From: Ascidiimonas sp046199005 | GTDB taxonomy: Bacteria > Bacteroidota > Bacteroidia > Flavobacteriales > Flavobacteriaceae | Assembly (NCBI GenBank): GCA_046199005.1 | Contig: CP176050.1 | Span: 4,278,001-4,342,000 of the forward strand | DNA length: 64,000 nucleotides | Reading direction: 5' to 3' | Shown here: positions 45,104-51,039 of the stretch, piece after piece | Layout of the letters: each line of letters starts with the position of its first letter | Numbering within the stretch: position 1 is the first letter of the stretch | Translations under genes and position numbers: made by a program | Notes under the pieces: model-generated | What the model was told of the DNA's origin: nothing | What the model saw: only the letters and a program-made list of their open reading frames with translations | Databases searched by the model: none

Positions 45104-46171
45104 ATGAAAAAATACTTTCCCATACTTCTATTACTTCTGTTGGCAAACTGCAAACAAAACAAATCCACCGAAAACACTGTTGAGAAAACCAGAAAAGAAA
45201 CTGCACCCACCGCCGAGCTGGTAGCGGAATTCAATGGACAACAAGTTACGGGGGTAACAGTATCTGAAGAGGGACAGATCTTTGCTAATTTTCCCAGGTG
45301 GCGAGAAGGTGTAAAGTACTCGGTAGTTGAGGTGAATAATAGTAATACCAAGCCCTATCCCAACGAAAAATGGAACTCCTGGAAATTAGGTGATGCATTG
45401 CAGGATTCAGTTTTTGTAGCTGTACAATCAGTAGTAGCCTTTAAGGATAGGCTTTATGTACTCGACACACGAAATCCATTGTTTCAAGGAGTACAGGGAG
45501 CTCCCAGAGTATATGTATTTAATCTTAACAATGACGCACTAGACAATATTTATATATTTAATGAAGAAGGCTTTCATCCTGATTCTTATATCAACGATCT
45601 GCGCATAGATGGGGAAACAAACCGTATATACTTTACAGATTCAGGTCATGCGGGTCTCGTGGTCTTAAATCTTGAAACCGGAAAAACCCACCGTGTACTT
45701 GATAATCACTATTCAACACTGGCTGAAACCGATTCGCTTTCTATTGATGGTAAGACCTGGAAAAATAGGGTTCACTCAGACGGGATCGCTTTAGATACCG
45801 AAAATAATTTGTTGTATTACCACGCCCTCACTGGTTATACATTGTACACTGTTCCTACTCGTGTTTTAAGCTATGGAACAGCAAGTGAAGTGGAGAAAAG
45901 TGTATTAAAAGTAAAAGAAACGCCTGCACCAGATGGAATGATCTTTGACCAACAAGGCAATCTTTATCTCGCCGATCTGGAACGCCATAAGATCATGAGA
46001 CTCGACCCTGAAGGAAACCTAAGCGTGCTTATTGAAGGCGAAAAGGTGAGTTGGGCAGATACTTTTAGCATCTACAATAATGAATTATACTATACAAATT
46101 CCAAGATACACCTGGCAAAAGCGGATGTAAGTGAGCTTAGCTTTAGTGTCTATAAAATACTTATTGAGTAA
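45104..46171 (+). CDS. Major royal jelly/SMP-30-type beta-propeller lipoprotein
   Basis: A 355-aa lipoprotein (lipobox LANC, Cys16) with a six-bladed beta-propeller. Blade elements include GVTVSEEGQIFANFPRW, LYVLDTRNPLFQG, YINDLRIDGETNRIYFTDSG, and PDGMIFDQQGNLYLADLERHKI. This is the bacterial MRJP/L-dopachrome-tautomerase-related family, whose substrates are mostly unknown. It is followed 50 bp later by a GH97 gene; the two are likely one transcription unit. Confidence 0.85.
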   Translation: MKKYFPILLLLLLANCKQNKSTENTVEKTRKETAPTAELVAEFNGQQVTGVTVSEEGQIFANFPRWREGVKYSVVEVNNSNTKPYPNEKWNSWKLGDALQDSVFVAVQSVVAFKDRLYVLDTRNPLFQGVQGAPRVYVFNLNNDALDNIYIFNEEGFHPDSYINDLRIDGETNRIYFTDSGHAGLVVLNLETGKTHRVLDNHYSTLAETDSLSIDGKTWKNRVHSDGIALDTENNLLYYHALTGYTLYTVPTRVLSYGTASEVEKSVLKVKETPAPDGMIFDQQGNLYLADLERHKIMRLDPEGNLSVLIEGEKVSWADTFSIYNNELYYTNSKIHLAKADVSELSFSVYKILIE

Positions 46172-46221
46172 AAGTGAAAGTGTACATCTGGAAGGTCTTT
46201 ACATCTATTAAATTTTGAACT

Positions 46222-48336
46222 ATGAAACATTTAAAGTTTTTAGTATTACTTATTGTATGCTGCACTTCCTGTAACAAAGAACATCTGTTTATTGAACTTT
46301 CTTCCCCTAAATATACAAATCAAATAGAGTTTTTTCTTACGGATGATGGAAGTCCCCATTATCTGGTAAAACATAACAATGAAATCGTTATTGATACCTC
46401 GGCAATGAGTTTTGATTTCAAAGATCAGCCATCGTTGAAATCAGGATTCAAAATGAAAAGCTATCTTATGAATTCATTTAATAAGAACTGGCAAATGCCC
46501 TGGGGCGAGCAAAGAATCGTAAGAAATCATTACAATGAACTTGTAGTGAAACTGGAAGAAACTAAATCCCCAAATCGTAAGCTAAATATTTATTTTAAAG
46601 CCTATGAAGACGGAGTTGCTTTTCGCTATGAATTTCCTGAACAAGAAGGATTACGCAGTTTGATCATTACAGACGAGAATACTGAGTTCGCGCTCACCGG
46701 AAACCATACAGCCTGGTGGATACCGGGCGATTGGGACATTTATGAGCATGTATACCAAACCTCCAGAATATCTGAGATTAATGCGTTAGCATTAAAAGAT
46801 CATCCCAATCTGGCATCTACTTATATCCCGGAAAATGCAGTGAACACACCCGTAACATTAAGAAGTGATCAAGGGATTCATTTAAGTTTCCACGAGGCCA
46901 ACCTTACCGATTATGCGGGAATGACCTTGAAAGTAGATACCGAAAATTTAAAGCTAATCAGTGAACTTGTGGGTTCTGAACGAACAGGATACAAAGTAAA
47001 AAGGGACCTTCCTTTCAAAACTCCCTGGCGTAGCATACAGATCGCAGATAAGGCCGCAGAACTTATAGATTCAAAATTAATAGTAAACCTTAATGAACCT
47101 AATAAATTGGGTGACATTAGCTGGTTTGAACCAAAGAAATACGTAGGTATCTGGTGGGAAATGCATGTAGATAAATCAAGATGGGACTACGGCATGACCT
47201 TAGATAAGGAAGGTAAATGGGTAGATAAAGGAACAGCGCATGGTAGGCACGGTGCTACTACTCAAAATACAAAACGCTATATTGATTTTGCAGCAGCAAA
47301 TAATATCAAAGGAGTACTGGTTGAAGGCTGGAATACTGGCTGGGAACACTGGATAGGGTTTGAAGATAGAGAAGGTGTTTTTGATTTTGTAACTCCTTAT
47401 CCTGATTACGACTTGGAAGCGCTTTCAAAATATGGAAAAGAAAAGGGAGTAGAAATTATTATGCATCATGAAACCTCCGGTGCGCCACGTACATATGAGA
47501 AACAAATGGATTCGGCATTTAGCTTAATGAAAAAATTAGGAATACACTCGGTGAAAACCGGGTATGTAGGTAAGCTAATTCCTAAAGGAGAATACCACCA
47601 TGGACAATGGATGGTAAATCATTACAGAAAAGTGCTGGAAACTGGAGCAAAGTATGAGGTAGCGATCAATGCTCACGAACCTATTAAAGCTACGGGATTG
47701 AGACGTACCTATCCCAACGCCATTGCCCGTGAAGGATTAAGAGGTCAGGAATTCAATGCCTGGGCGCAGGATGGTGGGAATCCACCAGAACACCTCTCTA
47801 TTGTTGCATTTACAAGAATGCTAGCCGGACCTATCGATTTTACCCCTGGTGTTTTCGATATTACATTACCCTCCAAAGAAAACAATCAGATCAATACAAC
47901 TCTGGCACATCAGCTAGCTTTATACGTTGTAATCTATAGTCCTATACAAATGGCATGCGACCTCCCTGAAAACTACGAAGGTCGCCCTGCATTTCAATTC
48001 ATACGGGATGTCGGGGTCGATTGGGAACAAAGCATAGTCCTTCATGGTGAAGTGGGAGACTTTGTGACGATCGCTCGTGAAGAACGAGAAACTGGTAATT
48101 GGTTTGTGGGCGGCATTACCGATGAGAACGAACGAAAGATAACCCTTAATTTTGATTTTCTTCCGAAAGGAAAAATCTTTGAGGCAACAATCTATCGAGA
48201 TAGCGATGATGCGCATTACAAAAAAAATCCTACTGGTATTGATATTAATAATCAAAAAATCAAAACGGGAGATACCTTGACCTTAAATTTAGCATCTGGC
48301 GGTGGTTTTGCCATAAGCCTTTTGCTTAGTGATTAA
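46222..48336 (+). CDS. GH97 glycoside hydrolase (SusB-like)
   Basis: A 704-aa lipoprotein (Cys17 in CCTSC). The N-terminal beta-super-sandwich is followed by a (beta/alpha)8 barrel with IMHHETSGAPRTYEKQ, HSVKTGYVGKLIPKGEYHHGQWMVNHYRKV, INAHEPIKATGLRRTYPN and LRGQEFNAWA, then CDLPENYEGRPAF. These segments follow B. thetaiotaomicron SusB, an inverting alpha-glucosidase, with its Glu residues in HHETSG, NAHE and GQEF positions kept. The retaining-type Asp nucleophile motif is absent. No susC/susD pair is in the window, so it is not part of a normal polysaccharide-utilisation locus. Confidence 0.92.
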   Translation: MKHLKFLVLLIVCCTSCNKEHLFIELSSPKYTNQIEFFLTDDGSPHYLVKHNNEIVIDTSAMSFDFKDQPSLKSGFKMKSYLMNSFNKNWQMPWGEQRIVRNHYNELVVKLEETKSPNRKLNIYFKAYEDGVAFRYEFPEQEGLRSLIITDENTEFALTGNHTAWWIPGDWDIYEHVYQTSRISEINALALKDHPNLASTYIPENAVNTPVTLRSDQGIHLSFHEANLTDYAGMTLKVDTENLKLISELVGSERTGYKVKRDLPFKTPWRSIQIADKAAELIDSKLIVNLNEPNKLGDISWFEPKKYVGIWWEMHVDKSRWDYGMTLDKEGKWVDKGTAHGRHGATTQNTKRYIDFAAANNIKGVLVEGWNTGWEHWIGFEDREGVFDFVTPYPDYDLEALSKYGKEKGVEIIMHHETSGAPRTYEKQMDSAFSLMKKLGIHSVKTGYVGKLIPKGEYHHGQWMVNHYRKVLETGAKYEVAINAHEPIKATGLRRTYPNAIAREGLRGQEFNAWAQDGGNPPEHLSIVAFTRMLAGPIDFTPGVFDITLPSKENNQINTTLAHQLALYVVIYSPIQMACDLPENYEGRPAFQFIRDVGVDWEQSIVLHGEVGDFVTIAREERETGNWFVGGITDENERKITLNFDFLPKGKIFEATIYRDSDDAHYKKNPTGIDINNQKIKTGDTLTLNLASGGGFAISLLLSD

Positions 48337-48589
48337 TACTAAATGCAGCTGTAACAAAAAACGATTATTAGATAACATCTGAGCTCGATTTTTCTAATGG
48401 TAATCGTGTGATATGTTTGTTCTTCATTTCAAAAAGTACAACACCTTGATGAATTAAGCCGCCTAGATTTTGAGTCAGCTTCTATAGTTTTTCTCAAGTA
48501 TTCTAGATGCACAAAATATAGAAAACAGCATTTCTACCGAAAATTTCTTTCGAGTAAATTTTATCAATCCCAGGCTTGAACAGGAATAG

Positions 48590-48854
48590 GCAATAGCTAA
48601 ACTTCAAACACTTAATATAAATATAGGAGTCCGGTATGGCGGGCAATATCCCTGATTTGAAAGTAGGTGGAGGAAGCGGATCTATTCATGTAATCGCTCC
48701 TTTCGCAGATTTGTCATTTACACACCATTATGGCAAAATACACTTATTATTTGATGTAGGACCCTATTACTATTTTGATACCAAAGATAACCATGGTTTT
48801 TTTCCGCTGATCTCTCAGTTTACTATAGTATTCAATCTTTTCAATCATAATTAG
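48590..48854 (+). pseudogene. Remnant of a beta-barrel outer-membrane protein gene
   Basis: An intact 72-codon frame begins at ATG 48636, but its natural upstream continuation is in another frame: LQTLNINIGVRYGGQYP runs from about 48590 to a stop at 48651 and joins DLKVGGGSGS... after a one-base shift. The combined text alternates strands (IGVRYGGQYP, FADLSFTHHYGKIHLLFDVGPYYYF, LISQFTIVFNLF), as in the last strands of an outer-membrane barrel ending in an aromatic residue. The 5' part of the gene is missing. I read this as a decayed fragment, not a functional 72-aa gene. Confidence 0.5.
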
Positions 48855-48966
48855 GTGACAACTAATTGTTAACCTTCGTTAAAAAAAGTTAAGCTTGCTA
48901 TAAATCTTATTCAAAAAGAAAGAATATTCTGTATTTTCATGACTGCTAATTTTAAAATAAAATGTT

Positions 48967-49158
48967 ATGAAAAAAGTAAACAAAAATCCATTATCCTTTA
49001 CGAAGGAAACCGTTTCAAATTTTAATTCTTTAACTACTGCACAATTGCATGCAGTAAAAGGCGGATCACTGCGTACTTGTTCTGGTGAATCCTTACAGGG
49101 AGGTTGCGGTACCGGAGGACCAGCACCATCGGGAAAACCTGCTTGTTACGATAAATAA
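48967..49158 (+). CDS. RiPP-like precursor peptide 3
   Basis: A 63-aa peptide with leader NPLSFTKETVSNFNSLTTAQLHAVKGG, the Bacteroidetes natural-product precursor pattern (L-F-TK-T-SNL, then KGG). A short core with four Cys and several Ser/Thr/Gly follows (CSGESLQGGCGTGG...ACYDK). Its own promoter is likely in the 110 bp upstream, and a strong terminator follows 20 bp after the stop. No modification or export gene is adjacent. It is unrelated in core sequence to peptides 1 and 2. Confidence 0.65.
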   Translation: MKKVNKNPLSFTKETVSNFNSLTTAQLHAVKGGSLRTCSGESLQGGCGTGGPAPSGKPACYDK

Positions 49159-49176
49159 AAGTATTAGTTCAGATTT

Positions 49177-49205
49177 AAAAAGGCTGCGTTTTGCAGCCTT
49201 TTTTA
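49177..49205 (+). terminator. Terminator after precursor peptide 3
   Basis: AAGGCTGC, loop GTTTT, GCAGCCTT within flanking A and T tracts: an 8-bp perfect stem, a strong intrinsic terminator. Confidence 0.9.
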
Positions 49206-49260
49206 TACACTCAAAAGAAGAGATTAGGATCAAAATTTAAGTCAATTAAAGAAAAAAGTG

Positions 49261-49268
49261 CATCTTTG
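49261..49268 (+). promoter_or_regulatory. -7 box of short unit B
   Basis: CATCTTTG in the context AAAAAAGTGCATCTTTGC, the same core as unit A at 8.5 kb (AAAATGCATCTTTGC). No TTG lies at the expected -33 distance. The predicted transcript starts about 49275 and ends at the terminator at 49422-49457. Confidence 0.5.
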
Positions 49269-49276
49269 CCAACGAA

Positions 49277-49387
49277 ATGAACATACAAAACAAACATAGT
49301 ATCAATTTAAGAGAACGTTGTTCTCTGATGGATTTTCCGGTAATATATACCCGGAAACTACGGATGCTATGTCTAAATTTTAGTTGA
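49277..49387 (+). CDS. Short ORF in leader unit B (36 aa)
   Basis: ATG at 49277 opens a 36-codon frame (MNIQNKHSINLRERCSL...). Two hairpins lie within it: GAGAAC-GTT-GTTCTC and TTTCCGG ... CCGGAAA. It sits between a promoter-like element and a terminator, like the ORFs of units A, C and D. Whether it is translated is unknown; no homologue is recognised. Confidence 0.3.
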   Translation: MNIQNKHSINLRERCSLMDFPVIYTRKLRMLCLNFS

Positions 49388-49421
49388 TTAAAGTGATCTA
49401 ATTACATTTATTAGCCATATG

Positions 49422-49457
49422 AAAAGCGTCCGATATCCCAATCGGACGTTTTTTTTT
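49422..49457 (+). terminator. Terminator of short unit B
   Basis: CGTCCGA, loop TATCCCAA, TCGGACG followed by nine T residues. The preceding AAAAG makes the core AAAAGCGTCC identical to the unit A terminator. Confidence 0.85.
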
Positions 49458-49641
49458 AATTTTTTTAAGTGATGTTTTAAATGCGTAATACATACATGAA
49501 TTTACATGAAAAAACCGCTAGCTATTGAACGCCAACAGCTTGCCAAAATTATCATACTTCGGGAATTTCCGAACAGCCATCCTATTTTCTGAATTTTATG
49601 CATAACTATTTGATTATCAATAATTTATTTTAAATTTTTGT
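49458..49641. other. Intergenic region with a minor short ORF
   Basis: About 180 bp. A 28-codon frame starts at ATG 49506 (MKKPLAIERQQLAKI..., stop 49590-49592) and contains the small stem TTCGG-GAATTT-CCGAA. No promoter, terminator or homology supports it as a gene. The 18-bp ATTTGATTATCAATAATT element begins at 49608. Confidence 0.3.
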
Positions 49642-49672
49642 TTGTGAATTACATTTTTTGTTTTCATATTTG
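49642..49672 (+). promoter_or_regulatory. Promoter of short unit D ahead of the tRNA-like array
   Basis: TTG (49642-49644), 20 bp, CATATTTG (49665-49672), then CACC: the same architecture and core as the unit C promoter at 8804-8834. An 18-bp element, ATTTGATTATCAATAATT (49608-49625), lies 16 bp upstream of the -33. Confidence 0.7.
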
Positions 49673-49706
49673 CACCGCGGTTCACAAAAGGAACCCACTA
49701 AAAAAG

Positions 49707-49853
49707 ATGAAGAAATATAATAGCATAGTAATGCAGACAAGAGCTCTTAAAACAGTCACCCTACCAGGACTGTTTACCGGGGCTCATGAAAGTGATGTTT
49801 GCCAGAATCATAAAAAAAGGGACGTTAATCGTATACGATTGCAAGGGCTATAA
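49707..49853 (+). CDS. Short ORF in leader unit D (48 aa)
   Basis: ATG at 49707 gives MKKYNSIVMQTRALKT... of 48 aa, beginning about 28 nt after the predicted transcription start. The longer reading from 49638 would start upstream of the promoter and is rejected. The last codons fold into hairpins (AATCG-TATA-CGATT at 49827-49840 and GCAAGG...CCTTGC at 49841-49860) closed by GTTAA/TTAAC, a small three-way junction, and the terminator follows 25 nt after the stop. This is the layout of a leader peptide controlling an attenuator. No homologue is recognised. Confidence 0.4.
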   Translation: MKKYNSIVMQTRALKTVTLPGLFTGAHESDVCQNHKKRDVNRIRLQGL

Positions 49854-49877
49854 GCCTTGCAGTTAACCGACGATAAA

Positions 49878-49909
49878 AGCGCCCTTGAACAGGGCGTTTT
49901 TTTTTTTTT
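49878..49909 (+). terminator. Terminator/attenuator immediately before the tRNA-like array
   Basis: CGCCCT, loop TGAAC, AGGGCG followed by thirteen T residues. Only 24 bp separate it from the first tRNA-like element, too little for a normal promoter of the TTG-N20-TAnnTTTG type. Either the array depends on readthrough of this terminator or it uses an atypical promoter. Confidence 0.9.
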
Positions 49910-49933
49910 GCTCTGTAAATAGAAATTAAAAAT

Positions 49934-50006
49934 TGATGTATAGGTTAATGTGAAAAGCACCTGGCTTTTAATCGGGGGAGTGCAGGTTCGAATCCTGCTG
50001 CATCAA
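49934..50006 (+). tRNA. Degenerate tRNA-Lys(UUU)-like element 1
   Basis: A 73-nt cloverleaf: acceptor TGATGTA/TGCATCA (7 bp), D arm GGTT/AAGC with one G-G mismatch, anticodon stem CCTGG/TCGGG (two wobbles) with loop CTTTTAA (anticodon UUU, Lys), variable GGAGT and a perfect T arm GCAGG-TTCGAAT-CCTGC. The D-loop lacks the conserved G18G19 pair (TG), and the 3' end is ACAA, not CCA. It may score as a weak tRNA-Lys, but loss of the D/T-loop contact argues for a mimic or decaying tRNA. Confidence 0.65.
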
Positions 50007-50013
50007 CAAAACT

Positions 50014-50080
50014 AGAGTGCCGCATGGCGAAAGGGTACAAACCACTATCCGGAAGGTTTGGTACCTGGGATTGGCAAATC
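50014..50080 (+). ncRNA. Three-hairpin segment between tRNA-like elements 1 and 2
   Basis: Consecutive hairpins: GCC-GCAT-GGC (about 50019-50028), a long stem GGTACAAACC / GGTTTGGTACC with one bulged G (50034-50043 with 50055-50065, 11-nt loop), and GATT-GGCA-AATC (50069-50080). The text TGGCGAAAGGGTA recalls a tRNA-Leu D arm. There is no matching acceptor stem or T arm. It reads as a more eroded or specialised tRNA-like unit. Confidence 0.5.
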
Positions 50081-50087
50081 TTTAGGG

Positions 50088-50160
50088 GTGTTTATGGTGT
50101 AACGGCTAGCACGGTCACCAAAAGTGTGATAAGACTCGGGTTCGATTCCCAGTAGACACC
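50088..50160 (+). tRNA. tRNA-Gln/Glu-like element 2 without U33
   Basis: A 73-nt cloverleaf: acceptor GTGTTTA/TAGACAC (7 bp), D arm GTGT/GCAC with loop AACGGCTA like tRNA-Gln, and anticodon stem GTCAC/GTGAT. The T arm TCGGG-TTCGATT-CCCAG has one C-A mismatch. The anticodon loop is CAAAAGT, so position 33 is A instead of the invariant U and the formal anticodon is AAA, which does not fit a Gln-like body. A decoding role is therefore unlikely. The element ends CCAA, close to an encoded CCA. Confidence 0.65.
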
Positions 50161-50172
50161 AAATTTATATGA

Positions 50173-50229
50173 AAGGAGTCGCCCTGCTATCTAAATGAAG
50201 GATGGCAGGGCTTGCGAAAGCACTTCTTT
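50173..50229 (+). ncRNA. Three-way-junction RNA segment
   Basis: AAGGAGT / ACTTCTT closes two hairpins: an 11-bp stem GCCCTGCTATC / GATGGCAGGGC (50181-50191 with 50201-50211, 9-nt loop) and TGC-GAAA-GCA with a GNRA tetraloop (50213-50222). No T-loop motif is present. The strength of the long stem suggests selection for structure. Confidence 0.55.
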
Positions 50230-50261
50230 TTACAACATCAGACGGGTCTTGTTGGGTGTTT

Positions 50262-50400
50262 CTGTACAGCACTATTGCAGGCTGCTTTGCCGAGAGGCAT
50301 TAAGTGTTCCTGTTCAACCTGATCTGGAGGTTTGAGATTATTTTCCAAAAAATAGTCAAGCACACTCCGTGGGTCGTAGGTTCGATTCCTACTCTGTATA
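50262..50400 (+). ncRNA. Enlarged tRNA-like element 3
   Basis: TGTACAG (50262-50268) can pair with CTGTATA (50394-50400) as an acceptor. A perfect T arm GTAGG-TTCGATT-CCTAC (50376-50392) precedes the 3' strand. Between lie TGCC-GAGA-GGCA (50288-50299, GNRA loop), AACCT/AGGTT, and a 9-bp hairpin GATTATTTT-CCAA-AAAATAGTC (50336-50357). The element is about 139 nt, far longer than a tRNA, with no recognisable anticodon arm. It resembles a tRNA acceptor/T half grafted on other hairpins. Confidence 0.5.
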
Positions 50401-50463
50401 ATGCAGATAGTTCAGCTGGTTAGAACAATGGAGAAAAGCGCAGGTTCGAATCCTGTCAGCGGC
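50401..50463 (+). ncRNA. tRNA-like element 4 lacking an anticodon arm
   Basis: A near-perfect D arm GTTC-AGCTGGTTA-GAAC (50410-50426, GG kept) and T arm GCAGG-TTCGAAT-CCTGT (50440-50456) are separated by only 13 nt, where a tRNA needs about 23. The anticodon stem-loop is thus missing. The 5' strand ATGCAG does not pair with its own 3' strand CAGCGGC but could pair with CTGTAT of the preceding element. A decoding function is excluded. Confidence 0.6.
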
Positions 50464-50467
50464 TTTG

Positions 50468-50530
50468 TGCCCTGTAGCTCAGTTCGGTAGAGCACCACGC
50501 TCAGGACGTGGGATACGAATGCAAGTTCGT
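50468..50530 (+). ncRNA. tRNA-like element 5 with broken T arm and acceptor
   Basis: Canonical D arm GCTC-AGTTCGGTA-GAGC and perfect anticodon arm CCACG-CTCAGGA-CGTGG (formal anticodon CAG, U33 present) follow TGCCCTG and TA. The required CAGGGCA acceptor strand is absent, and the T arm is replaced by GCAAGTTCGTTTTC, in which the 3' stem is lost. So the left half of a tRNA is intact and the right half is not. Confidence 0.6.
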
Positions 50531-51000
50531 TTTCTACAAGCCCTTCATCTTGTAAAACTGAAGGACCGCAGTGTAAACTGCAAAAAACAAAAGCAACAGG
50601 TGTGGGTCGGTTAGACTTTTTACTCGTAAAAAGCCTGACAATCACAAACCTGCCTGAAGGCACATCTTGAGTGATGTTACCCCTTTGCTTTTCGTAAGGA
50701 CATGGGGTTTGAATTTCTAGAGCTATGCTCTGAGAAATGAAGACTCTAAGAATTGCGAAAACCAGAGGCTGCGCATGGCAAAACATGAGTTTTCCGCGAG
50801 TTTGAGATGACGCATAACTGTTGTTTTCAAAGAAGAATTGCGTGAGGGATAGAGGTCTTGTGGAGCTCTTTTTATCCTGCCAATGGCGGATAAAAAAGCG
50901 ACGGCCGAAAGCCCGACCCTGAAACCATGTGAAAGGGACACGCCCAAAATAAACATAGACCTTTTTGGTGTATGTGGAAGAAATACCTCCGTTACGGGTG
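50531..51000 (+). ncRNA. Hairpin-rich leader between the array and the SPFH gene
   Basis: About 470 nt with many stems. The stems seen are CCTTCA/TGAAGG (50542-50564); GCAGT-GTAA-ACTGC (50568-50581, GNRA); CAGGTGTG paired with CACAAACCTG enclosing CTTTTTA-CTCG-TAAAAAG (50597-50652); GCC-TGAA-GGC (50652-50661); ATTTCTAGAGC / GCTCTGAGAAAT (50713-50738); and CTTTTTATCC-TGCC-AAT-GGC-GGATAAAAAAG (50868-50898). Two frames on the minus strand are not credible as genes. The region probably belongs to the same RNA as the array, with the SPFH gene downstream. Confidence 0.5.
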
Positions 51001-51039
51001 GATCTTCAAAAATTGAATGTTTAATTAAAATGTAACAAA

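Noticed and set aside
49638..49706. Longer reading of the unit D short ORF from 49638
   Set aside because: It would start upstream of the promoter -33 and -7 boxes (49642-49672), so the codons would not be transcribed. ATG 49707 is the plausible start.
50412..50956. Two overlapping minus-strand frames of 124 and 77 aa over the tRNA-like array
   Set aside because: One contains TGFEPALFS, the well-known false peptide read from the antisense of a tRNA T arm. Both overlap strong RNA stems, have no signal or domain, and lack a promoter.
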